Assembly (NCBI GenBank): GCA_012656075.1
Contig: JAAKBF010000010.1
Coordinates: forward strand, 310,001-374,000
Reading direction: 5' to 3'
Length of the DNA stretch: 64,000 nt
From: Phytophthora hibernalis
Lineage: Eukaryota > Oomycota > Peronosporomycetes > Peronosporales > Peronosporaceae
The translations under genes were made by a program, and so were the position numbers. Below the pieces are notes generated by a model. That model worked only from the letters and a program-made list of their open reading frames with translations. It was not told the DNA's origin and ran no database searches. Position 1 is the stretch's first letter. The number at the start of each line of letters is the position of its first letter. Shown here piece by piece: positions 48,232 to 57,426 of this stretch.

Positions 48232-49131
48232 TCATCGTACCAATTTGTGTTTTTGCTGTGCCTGGACCTGACTCTTGATCTGCAGGGACGAGTTGCTGTT
48301 TTCACGCGAACCACCTGCGTTCGCTTGTTTGTTTTGTTTGTTGGCTTTCTCGACAATCTGCTCGAGATCGTCATCATCGTCGTCGTCTAGCGAAATATTG
48401 CCCACTGGGGATGCCGGATCGAAATGATTCGAGCCGATTCCAGCACTGCGTACAATTTTGTCGAGGTCATCTTCATCGTCAAACGAAATACTGTTAGCCG
48501 TAGCCGCTGAATCGAGTGTCGAGTTCGCTTGTGAGCTTGAGGCCTGCAGCATCCGATCAAGGTCATCATCGTCGTTGGGCGATATGCTGTCACTTGTAGC
48601 CTCTGGAGGGGGCTCAAAGGAGCTGGGTTGAGCGCTTGTACTATCTAGATCAAGATCATCCGTGTCTTCCAGGGAGAAGTTAACTGCAGCTGCTGGAGCA
48701 GGAACACTCGAGCTTGGATCAGTGTTTCCACTCTCCAACATTTTGTCAAAGTCATCATTATCATCGTCAAGTGAGATGCTGTCAAACGAGTTGGCAGGAA
48801 CAGGAGCAACCGGTGCGGGTGGCGGTGCAACATCAAATGTCGATACCGGGGTCTCGTGAATGGAACCCTCTGTTGCTGGGGCTGTCTGCGATGAGTTTTC
48901 TCCATCGAGCCAAGACATGAACTCATCCTGCTCGCTACTACCAATGTTCGCCCAGTTCGATTGTCCTTGGGGTGGCTGATCACCACTAGCCGCAACAGGC
49001 TTTGTCACCTTACCACTGGGTTCTCCCCAAACAACTCGTCATCGTCCAGGCTAATGTTCGTCAATGTGGGTGCTGCCGTCGCGTCCATCTTCTCGTCATC
49101 GCCAAAGATGTCATCAAAGTCGGCGGCCGAC
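48232..49131 (-). CDS. Acidic low-complexity ORF, probably the N-terminal extension of the TBC1D23-like gene
   Basis: About 300 residues from ATG 49131 (MSAADFDDIFGDDEK). The sequence repeats a motif S-I-S-x-D-D-(D/E)-D-D-(F/L)-(D/E)-(K/R)-(M/I)-(L/V) at least five times, for example SISLDDDNDDFDKMLESGN, SISFDDEDDLDKIVRSAG and ISLDDDDDDDLEQIVEKAN. The repeats sit in Pro/Ser/Ala-rich disordered sequence. One C is missing near 49018-49020. The frame closes at 48232, only 60 bases before the first possible ATG of the TBC gene. A two-base loss in the run TTTTT at 48250 would carry it straight into NWYDEELTSSSKAF and on into the TBC1D23-like N-terminus. Acidic repeats may bind adaptors, but the function is unknown. 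Confidence 0.65.
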
Positions 49132-49435
49132 ATCTTCACTCACTCTAAAGCCTTTGAAGGACAACTTGCTCTCAACCTCTATACTGCGCTGGGAGGAATG
49201 TTCACTAGGAAGTGTTGGGCGGTTGCAGGACTCGCGTTCACTATTTCCAGTCAGCAAAACTGCCATGCTCTTCTTCCACCGCAAAACCGCCCTATAGCAA
49301 GCACATGGAGAGATCAACAAGTCACACACCAACTACCCCAGCTGCAGCAAACCTTAGCCCACCTTGAGCTTGTACGCTTTCAAAATATATATTCTCGTTC
49401 ACTTGGGCTCACAAACTGATTATCTGCTTTCCTCA

Positions 49436-50847
49436 TTACACCACTTCAGGTAGGTGCACCGGAGGCGCGGCATTCATGGCGGCCGCTGCGAATGACTGAT
49501 TGTAGATTGACACCTCGCGCTGGTGCAGGTACGAGTGGCGAATTGCAATCACCCACATGAACACGAGCATGATCGTCTGGAAGATGTTGGCCGACACGAT
49601 ATCGTCTTTCGTGGGGCCCTGTCCGCCGTAGGGATACTGCACCCTCTCGGTGGGGAAGTCCGACTCAGAGATCTGCACGGTGGTGTAAATCTGCTCTGTT
49701 ACTGTCAGGAAGGCGAGCCACACTACTCCGCGGCAGTAGAAGCGAATGGGGCGAATGTCCGTGTCGTGCGCTGCCTTGAAGCCAACGCAGCCCACATACA
49801 CGCCGAAACAATGCACCATGAGCTCGAGGCCGCCGATAAACGGATCCGGCGTGTAGATTTGCGGGTACTCATCGTATCGGTCCATGGGTCGGTCGGTTCC
49901 GCTAGCTCCAGTGCCGGTGCCAGCCCCCTCTCGTTCCTGCTCAGCGGCCCGTTGTTGCTGTTCATTGGCCAGCAGTGCAAACTGGCCCATGACCTTCATG
50001 GTGTAGATAATGAGCAAGAACGAGCTCCAGAGCTTCACACGGCGCGCACAGTTGCCCAGCGGGGAGTCGAGCATCAGTGGGTCCACGCGTCTGGCCGAGT
50101 CGGACGGGAACACAGCCGTCGACACAATGTCACTATTGATCGTGACCACAGCATGGCCGTCGTCTCTGACCCCTGACGTACTCCCACTGCTATTAAGCTC
50201 TGCACTGAGAATCTCGGGGTCGGGCGTGGGGCCGCCCGTACGAACAAGTGGATCGTGTGGCCATCTTCCACCTTGTAGCTGGCCAGCGAGGCCTCGTCCT
50301 CCAGCACTCGGCCGCGGTAGATAAGTCTCTGAGAAGCGATGGCCACGTCGGTACACTCGAGCACCTGCTGCTTCGTCTGGGCCACGGTCCAGTCCAGCTC
50401 GCACGAGATGTTGAAGAACTTGCCGTTGAGGTCCAAGATGCGGACGTGAAACCCGTCGGGCTGGCCGTCGTCGGCCGCGTCTTGGCCGTCAATGACCACC
50501 TCGTCCTTGTCCTCGGCCTGTTCCTTGGTCTCGGGGTGGCCTCCTGCTTCTCCCTCTCCTCTAGGGTAGAATTCTCCTCCTGTTCTACCTCCTGGTGCTG
50601 TCTCTGTAGTGTAGGGTGCGTGGCCTCCTCTGTGTCGGCTTCAGTCTCGCTGTCGCTGCGCATAAGCGCCGGGTCATTGGAAGACGTCACGTGCTCGTTC
50701 TCGGCACTGGAAGCCGCTGGAGAGCGCGGAGAAGCGGCGGCCGACGGCTGCTGCGTGTCTTCCTCCTCGTTGTCCGCTGGAAGCGCCGCGTACCTGCGTC
50801 CGCGGTCACCGCCGGCCGTCGGAGAGGGTCCTAAGAAGCGCCCCATT
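49436..50847 (-). CDS. Ubiquitin-like domain membrane protein (HERPUD/TMUB-like layout)
   Basis: About 470 residues from ATG 50847. An acidic, Gln/Glu-rich N-terminus leads to a ubiquitin-like domain: FHVRILDLNGKFFNISCELD, QRLIYRGRVLEDE, VEDGHTIHLFVRA. The C-terminal half has three or four hydrophobic segments (LWSSFLLIIYTMKVMGQFAL, GLELMVHCFGVYVGCVGF, GVVWLAFLTVTEQIY, FQTIMLVFMWVIAI), so it should be an integral membrane protein. The layout of a UBL ahead of membrane helices is that of ER-associated degradation factors such as HERPUD or TMUB; homology beyond the UBL is not established. Two C losses are needed, in GGGG 50533 and GGGG 50228 of the plus strand. Confidence 0.78.
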
Positions 50848-50999
50848 CTGTCAATTAACGTTTTCCCACACTGAAGGTCGGAACTGAACACGATGGGAAG
50901 GAGCACTGTTTGTGGTTTTTAAGTACGACCCACTGATTGATACTTTGTTTTAGCCAATGAACTTGCGTGTTTCTATTGGCATTTTCACCGGCAGCGGAG
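50848..50999. promoter_or_regulatory. Bidirectional promoter with paired CCAAT boxes
   Basis: The 152 bases between the start codons of the UBL membrane protein and the Rpp38-like gene. CCAAT is at 50954-50958 and its inverse ATTGG at 50975-50979, 21 bases apart. Confidence 0.5.
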
Positions 51000-51611
51000 A
51001 TGGCGAAGTCGAAGGCGGCCATGCAGTTCAAGCGGCCGGCCAGGGCGGCCAAGCAGCAGCAGAAGAAGCGCAAGACGCGGCGGACCGTGGACATCGTTCG
51101 GCCGTGGACGGCCGCGCAGTTTCAGGAGTTGGCCAAGGAGGAACGCGACATCGTGCTGGACCGATTGCAGAAGGAGGTGGCCGACGTGCCGGCCACGCGC
51201 AGCCACGCGGTGTGCGGCGTGAACCAAGTGGCCCGCGCCGTGGCCAGAGGAGAGCTGAGTGTGGTGGTGCTGGCCAGCAACCCCGAGTCTCTGGCCTTCG
51301 GCCACCTGCCGCTGCTCTGCCGTCTGCACAATGTGCCCGTGTGCGTGCTGCACCTGTCGTCCAAGACGTTCGGCCGACTCTTCCAGCTCAAGAGCATGGT
51401 GGCGGTCGGGATCAGAGCTCCTAGGATGAGCGGTAGCGAGACCCAAAGCGTTGTCGAAGCGGATACTGATACTCCAGAGGAGACTAAAGACACTGCAACT
51501 GAAGATGCAGCGGCCAAGAAACCATTGCAGTTGACAGAAGCTGAGCATCAGAAGATCCTGAGTATCATCGACTTCCTCATCTCCAAAGCCAGCAAGCGAG
51601 CGGTGCAGTAA
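51000..51611 (+). CDS. L7Ae-family RNase P/MRP subunit, Rpp38/Pop3-like
   Basis: An intact 203-residue frame without introns. The N-terminus is very basic (MAKSKAAMQFKRPARAAKQQ, KKRKTRRT), as in nucleolar proteins. The middle is an L7Ae/L30e fold: CGVNQVARAVARGELSVVVL, LPLLCRLHNVPVCVLHL, then a hydrophobic LKSMVAVGIR. This order best fits Rpp38, the L7Ae-type protein of RNase P and RNase MRP, which process tRNA and rRNA. The C-terminal region is acidic and then helical. Other L7Ae members (Nhp2, snu13, L30) are shorter and lack the extensions. Confidence 0.68.
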   Translation: MAKSKAAMQFKRPARAAKQQQKKRKTRRTVDIVRPWTAAQFQELAKEERDIVLDRLQKEVADVPATRSHAVCGVNQVARAVARGELSVVVLASNPESLAFGHLPLLCRLHNVPVCVLHLSSKTFGRLFQLKSMVAVGIRAPRMSGSETQSVVEADTDTPEETKDTATEDAAAKKPLQLTEAEHQKILSIIDFLISKASKRAVQ

Positions 51612-53297
51612 CAACGTCCACGATGCAAATCGAATCATATTTTAGGTTTAGAATCCAATGTCCTGCTCACTTTACCCAAGTCATTGTGCATTTAGACGTC
51701 GCCAATCAATTCCAAATGACAATCTAGAATACCGGTATACCGGTACCGGTATTAAGATCAGTAGATCGGTACCCAATTGCTGGTACAATATATTTTCCAT
51801 TCCCTTTTCCGTGTCACTTCGATTATTGCAATTATTGTGAAATGGTTAACATGAGAGTATTTTTCAATCGGTTACTTTTAGCTAATTTTTAAAAATTCTC
51901 GTAAATTTATTTCACTGAAAGATAGTCTTTGCATGCATCCGTTAGATACAGATTCCAATTTTTTGCAGCCCCCAGCCAATTAACACTATTCGAATCATCG
52001 GAAACTTGTAACGAGCCGTCCTAAACTAATTGCACTTAACAAACACGTGTACGACAGTCTCAAAATTTATAAATCACGTGGAAGGCTTGCTCGCCTATCT
52101 TTCCAGCATTTCGTGCACGATGTGCCCGTAAATTTGCATTGAGCATAGCTTTTCTTTTCACGTCTAGTGTGTGCAGGTAGCCCCTGCCAGAGATCTAATT
52201 TCAATATCCATGCACGCTCGGATCTTTTCCTCCTAGCGATGGAACCCCTCAGCCTCGAGACAGAACCATTCGATTTCCATGAATATCTAAAAATCAGCAA
52301 TTATTGCAGTAGTCTTCTTCTCATCGATGATCCGAGAATTGAATTGCTGCGAAAAATCCGCCAACGAAAGTTTCCACGACAACCACACCAACCCTCGACC
52401 ATCGTCAACTACCAACTCTCGTAGCTCGGTGCGGTTGGACCTACGAGCTGAGTTGTGAAGTGTGAACGCGTGCTATCTATACCTTAAATTGTTGTCCTCA
52501 AACGGGTTTCGAGCAAGTTCCTCACTACGAAATAGCTGCAACATGGTTGGTGGGATGTTGATCATGGTGCATTTCAATTCTGCGTCCAAATTGCCAACAG
52601 GCAAGTCGAGATCGTTGAGGGTACAAGTAAAATTTCACACTGTATCTGACCCCAACAATAGTGAATCCATATTTGTTCAGGGTTTGTCGCGGTAAATTCA
52701 AAGTCAAATTCGGCCCCACCCATCCCCGCCTCCACTTTTCCGTGAAATTCATCACCCAGTTCTTCCGCACCCGTTGGAACTGAAGCATCCTCAACCTCGA
52801 CGTCAGCGTTAAACTCAAATTCAAATTTCTACTCCACCCCGTCCGTCTATAGCATCCTCCAATTCCAAGGACGCATTTCATTTTCACGCAGGTATTGCCT
52901 TGAGTGAGGAATACATCGCGCTCGTGCAGCTAAACTCGCTTTCAAAAGGGGAATCAAATCTGCTCGTTGCACGGAACTCAAGGTTGAAACATCGATGTTG
53001 GCAAACTCGAAGGCTTCGTGCATAAGCGGCAACTTCAGTATGATTGTTTTGCTAAGCAAGAACGGTAAACAATAATCTGCCCGAATAGATAATCGAATAC
53101 GCTAAAAACTATACTATCTGCAACAAAAAATACTTATTGCAACCTGTTTAATGACTCGTGTCTACCTGAGCCATCGACAGAAGCTCAAAATGCGCAGCTT
53201 CTACAGGGTAAAGCCCACAATGACGGTTAACCAGTTACAGGAGTGAGCTCATTCCCAGTTCGACAACTGGCTCACACGCACCACCGTAGGAAAAGTA
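51612..53297. other. AT-rich intergenic region, possible decayed coding fragment
   Basis: About 1.7 kb, clearly lower in GC than its flanks. A minus-strand stretch between about 52620 and 52830 can be read as an acidic sequence (FNADVEVEDASVPTG, ELGDEFHGKVEAGMGG) but lacks a start, and stops flank it. I cannot support a gene. Confidence 0.35.
51731..51754. repeat. ACCGGTA triple repeat, self-complementary
   Basis: TACCGGTA occurs three times in overlapping or adjacent form within 24 bases. Each ACCGGT is a palindrome, so the stretch could fold or bind a dimeric factor. Confidence 0.5.
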
Positions 53298-53785
53298 ATG
53301 CGAGGCGATATCACAGTCCCCCGAAACCTGGATCACAAGCGCATCCAAAAGGTTTGTTTCCGGTCGTGGAAGTGGAGATCTTCGCGTTGTTCAAGGCAGG
53401 ACCTGGGCTAAGCGACGCGGAAGTTCGCTTACGTACCGACGCAATTCTCGAGCGGACGCTTGGAAATGCAAGTGTGCAGCCATCCCGTGTGACTTCTTTC
53501 AAGAGGAGACATGAACTTCTCTCATCACAAGAATTGCGGGTAACAACAGAAGCGACCATGAGGCAATTGACCGTGCCAGACACAGAGGCGATCATGGATC
53601 AATTCGAGCATGCACTGGTAACCCAGAAAGAATGCCGCGAGCGAGAGATAGCCGAGCTACAAAGTCGCTACGTCCAGCTGAAAAAAGCGCTCCGTGACAT
53701 GAACCATGCACAGGACTATGAAATGGCTCTGCTCAGCTCTGACGAAGGCAACAGGGTCATTGGGGGAGGCAAAGATAGAAAATGA
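53298..53785 (+). CDS. Small helical protein, unrecognised
   Basis: The start is ATG 53298 (MRGDITVPRNLDHKRI). One C must be added in the CC at 53345 to enter the frame KGLFPVVEVEIFALFKAG, which then stays open to the stop at 53785. The product is about 160 residues. LSDAEVRLRTDAILERTLGN and a coiled-coil-like part (HALVTQKECREREIAELQSR, VQLKKALRDMNHAQDYEMA) are visible. A 45-base intron instead of the frame correction (GTTTGT to TTCAAG, 53351-53395) is the alternative. I do not recognise the family. Confidence 0.55.
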
Positions 53786-54040
53786 CTGTTTTCTTTTCGT
53801 ACCATAACGAGAACTAAGGATATCTCCTTGATTTTTGTGCTTTCACATGAACACACGAAGCAACTAGCAACCTGACCGGTGGGACGGTGCTCCCTAAAAT
53901 ACTATGAGGGCGCTCGACAGCCTACCCTAAATTATGGGGATCCCTAAGGGTACCCACAAAAAGTCAAGGGCACACTTTTTACAGTCTACCGGTAATTGAT
54001 TACCGCTATTTTTAGGGAACCCCTCAATTATTGCATTTGA

Positions 54041-54070
54041 AAACGAATATTGCAATTGCAATATTCGTTT
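54041..54070. repeat. Perfect 30-bp palindrome in the promoter of the tRNA isopentenyltransferase gene
   Basis: Fifteen bases (AAACGAATATTGCAA) are followed directly by their exact reverse complement. It ends 96 bases ahead of the ATG at 54166. Flanking copies of TTATTGCA lie at about 54028 and 54082. Confidence 0.85.
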
Positions 54071-54165
54071 GCAGCATCAATTATTGCAATTTTTGTGGAT
54101 GATTTCATTGGTCAAAACGGAACACGTCCCAAACCGTGATAACTTAGAGTCCAATACTGGATGTC

Positions 54166-55530
54166 ATGATGCGCAAGGTGTTGGTGGTGATCGGTACGAC
54201 GGGTGCAGGCAAGACGAAGCTGTCGGTGGACCTGGCCAAGGCTGTGGGTGGAGAGGTCGTCAACTCGGACGCCATGCAAATGTACCGCGGGCTGGACGTG
54301 GCCACGGCCAAGATCACGGAGCACGAGAAGCAGGGCGTGCCCCACCACCTTTTCGACATGGTGGACCCAAGTGCTCGCTGTGACGTGCTGGCCTTCAAGC
54401 GCCTGGCGTTGCAGACCATCGAAGACATCCTGGCCCGAGGAAAAGTGCCCATTGTGGTGGGTGGCACCATGTACTACACGCAGGCCGTGCTCTGGAAGTC
54501 GCAGGTGCTGGACGACGTGCCACTGAAGCCCTCGGCCGATGGCCAGGAGGAGCAGACGCAGCAGCAGACACCCGAGGCTTTGTACGCCCGACTTCAAGCT
54601 GTGGACCCCGTGATGGCCGGCCGGTTGCACGTTAATAACGTGCGCAAAGTGCAACGCAGTCTTCAGGTGTTCGAGCAGACAGGTGTCCCGCATAGTGAAC
54701 TACTGGCCCAACAAGAACGAGATCAGCGTCATATTGAGAGATACTTTGATGCTTGTGCTTTCTGGGTGCACGCTAGCAAACCCGTGCTGAGTGAACGACT
54801 GGCCACGCGTGTGGACACCATGCTGAGCTCCGGCCTGGTGGAAGAGATCCGAGGTCTCCGTTTACAGATGAAGGAGAACCCGCCCAGGATGAACCCGGAC
54901 AATGACGATGAGGAGCAGAACTCGGTGGGTATTCTGCAGGCCATCGGATACAAGGAATTCCAACCTTACTTCGATGCACTGGAAGCGACGGACGGCTCGG
55001 CCGACGACCCGAAGAACCTTAAGACCGTCTTGGATGACTGCATTGAGCAGTTGAATATCGCCACGCGACAGTACGCGCGTCGTCAGCTCTCGTGGATCCG
55101 CAACAAGTTTGTGACCAAGAACATCCCAGTTTACCAAGTGGATAGCAGCGATGTACCGAACTGGGACAGGCTCGTGGCCCAACCTGCGATTGAAATCGCA
55201 CAGAAGTTCCTGAAGGGCGAGCAGATTACATCGTACCAAACAGTGCAACAGCAGCAACCAGAGGCATCGCAGGCTGCTTCATTAGAGGACAAGTTCCAGA
55301 AGAACGCGTGTGAGGTCTGCAGTGGGCGAGAGTTCACTGGTAAGAAGCAGTGGGCCGAGCACTTGCGCTCAAAGGGGCACAAATACCATCTCAAGCGTGT
55401 TCAGATTGAAAAGGAGCGAGCTGAGCGCGGTGAACCGCCAATTCCCAACAAGCGACGTCGGCAGGAAGAAACGGAAGTAGAGAGCGAGGTTAGACCAAAC
55501 ACACACACAGAGGTGCAGGCGTCAGGGTAG
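54166..55530 (+). CDS. tRNA dimethylallyltransferase (MiaA/Mod5/TRIT1 family)
   Basis: The enzyme adds an isopentenyl group to adenosine 37 of tRNAs that read codons starting with U. The frame is intact at 454 residues. Motifs: P-loop VIGTTGAGKTKLSVDLA; EVVNSDAMQMYRGLDVATAK; the conserved VPHHLFDMVDP; VPIVVGGTMYYTQAVLW. The eukaryotic C-terminal C2H2 finger is present (CEVCSGREFTGKKQWAEHLR followed by SKGHKYH), so it is the cytosolic/mitochondrial type and not a bacterial transfer. A basic tail (NKRRRQEE) may act as a nuclear signal. ATG 54166 is preceded by another out-of-frame ATG at 54161 that stops at once, a possible minimal upstream ORF. Confidence 0.95.
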   Translation: MMRKVLVVIGTTGAGKTKLSVDLAKAVGGEVVNSDAMQMYRGLDVATAKITEHEKQGVPHHLFDMVDPSARCDVLAFKRLALQTIEDILARGKVPIVVGGTMYYTQAVLWKSQVLDDVPLKPSADGQEEQTQQQTPEALYARLQAVDPVMAGRLHVNNVRKVQRSLQVFEQTGVPHSELLAQQERDQRHIERYFDACAFWVHASKPVLSERLATRVDTMLSSGLVEEIRGLRLQMKENPPRMNPDNDDEEQNSVGILQAIGYKEFQPYFDALEATDGSADDPKNLKTVLDDCIEQLNIATRQYARRQLSWIRNKFVTKNIPVYQVDSSDVPNWDRLVAQPAIEIAQKFLKGEQITSYQTVQQQQPEASQAASLEDKFQKNACEVCSGREFTGKKQWAEHLRSKGHKYHLKRVQIEKERAERGEPPIPNKRRRQEETEVESEVRPNTHTEVQASG

Positions 55531-55591
55531 AATCCAAAGCGATAATATGTTGTTAGACTTTTGTTTTCTATCTACCTAGCTAGCTGATCAA

Positions 55592-57296
55592 TCACTGCTT
55601 GCGTGTTTTCCTGTGGCTCAAGTTCCGCTCAAGCTGGCTACCCAACACTGAGAACGAGCGCTTCTTGTCGGCGCTGGTGACTTCTTCCTCTAAATCATCA
55701 GCCTCCGTAGCATCAGCACTCTTGCTGCCTTCGCTCGCACCGCCCTTGTTTCCGCGAAGAATGGAGGTGGACTGAATTCTGCCAGCCTTTTCTGCCTCGA
55801 GTGTGTCCTTGAGCTGCTGAAGAGCCGACGTGTAGCGCGGGATGAGCGTCTTCATGTGCTCTTGCTGGAGCGGGTACGGCTTGAGCTTGTTGCTGTCGGC
55901 CTTCTTGAGCATGCGCATCATGCCCTTCGTCTGGCCATTCTTCACGAGCGTCACACTGCGACCGTGACGGCCAGCACGAGCCGTACGACCCACACGGTGA
56001 ATGTACGTCTTGATGAAAGACGGCACATCGTAGTTGACAACGTTCGCAACATCGTCGATATCCATACCACGCGCCATGGCATCGGAACACACCACCGTCT
56101 CGACGCGTCCAGCTTTGCAGTCCGCCACCAAAGCCGATCTCTGTTTCTGCGAAAGACCACTGGAGAACTCACGAATCCGCTCCGGGTGGGTAGAGTACAA
56201 CTGGAGCAGTCGAGCCAACCGATGCGTCGAGTTCACACTTGCCGTGAACACAATTGACAGCGCGCCATCAAACTCGCTCAGCAGCTCCAGCAGCACCAGC
56301 GGCTTGGATCCAGTGTCACACTCAATCCAGAACTCGTCCAGATTCGTAGGCGTCGAGTACATCTTGTTCGATGTCGAGGCGTCTTCCCTTCGTCGTCTTC
56401 GTCCGAGTCACCAGCCGTGCCCAGCTTGGCGTTGTCAGCCAGCGGGTCATCAATGCGGCCGATCTTGGTCAGCTCCGCGTTGCTCATGCCGATCGCTGCG
56501 AGTTTCCGCGGGTTGCGCGTGAGCGTGGCAGACAGCAGCACTCTCGTGAGCGGCGTGCGGATGCGGCGTCTATTGATGGAGTCCTGACGACGGCAGGTGA
56601 CGCCGATGCCCAAGGCCAGACCTTCCTCGTCCACCTCCTGGCCATTGAAGACACTGGCGTAGACCTTAGCGATCCAGTCCTGGTACGACTGGTTCAGCAG
56701 TCGGTCGGCCTCGTCCACGATCATGATCTGCAGGTGCTGCAACGTGAAGCCCGGAGTCTGTTCCAGGTGGTCCACGAGTCGGCCCGGGGTGGCCACCAGG
56801 ATGTCCACCAGGCTACGGCCTCCGTCTGTGGTGGAGGCCACTCTGTCGTCTGAAATGTCGCCCACCAGGGCGCTCTGCTCCACTGCAAAATTGATTGGCC
56901 GATGGCCAGGCCGCACTTGAGCGGCGTTCCTCTGCAGAACTGCTGCACGATCTGATGCACCTGCACGGCCAGGTCGCGACTGGGCAGCACGATGAGCGCG
57001 CGCACGCGGCAGACGACGCGCGGAAGCAGCCGCTGCACGATGGGCACCACGTACGTGAGCGTCTTGCCACTACCTGTGGGCGCGGAGATGCAGACGTCCG
57101 TCACGCGGTCGCTGTCACTGGCCAGCAGCTTGGGGATGGCCACGGCCTGTACAGGGAAGAACGAGCGGATGTTCAGCTTGGCCAGTGTGGCCATCACCTC
57201 GGGCGCCAATTGCCACTGCTCGGCCAGCTTGGCCACGCCGTACTTGGCCAGGAAACGCGCCGTCGCGTCGTCCTCCACAGGACAAGCCATCGCCAT
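55592..57296 (-). CDS. DDX51: DEAD-box RNA helicase DDX51/Dbp6-like
   Basis: This helicase acts in early 60S ribosome assembly in the nucleolus. Motifs: I, APTGSGKTLTYVVPIVQRLL; Ia, LIVLPSRDLAVQVHQ; Ib, ATPGRL; II, VDEADRLL (DEAD); III, LLSATLTRN; then SIVFTASVNSTHRLARLL, SDAMARGMDIDDVANVVNYD and VI, YIHRVGRTARAGRHG. The split of motif III and the LPSRDL block fit Dbp6/DDX51. The C-terminus is Lys/Arg-rich. Two one-base losses, at TT 56891 and TT 56394 of the plus strand, break the frame between motifs Ia and Ib and after motif III. The ATG at 57296 gives a short N-terminus without the long acidic extension of yeast Dbp6. Confidence 0.88.
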
Positions 57297-57426
57297 TGAT
57301 AAGTGAGCTTCTCACAGGAATGTATACACCTGTATACTTTAGAAACCGTCCGGATATAGGTATACGCCCTGGGTGGCCAGTCCTTTGCCTGGCCAGCAGT
57401 GCTTGGGCTTCAAACGCTATTCGGCC
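57297..57426. promoter_or_regulatory. Bidirectional promoter DDX51/TSR1 with three GTATAC sites
   Basis: Only 130 bases separate the two start codons. The palindrome GTATAC occurs at 57322-57327, 57332-57337 and 57360-57365. The first two are exactly one helical turn apart (10 bases). A repeated CTGGCCAG/TGGCCAG pair lies closer to TSR1. Confidence 0.55.

Noticed and set aside
49523..50176. 217-codon plus-strand frame
   Set aside because: Antisense to the membrane-helix part of the UBL protein.
52525..53059. Minus-strand frames that might form a small gene
   Set aside because: No ATG start, stops between blocks, no splice sites that connect them, AT-rich context. Possibly a decayed fragment, but not supported.
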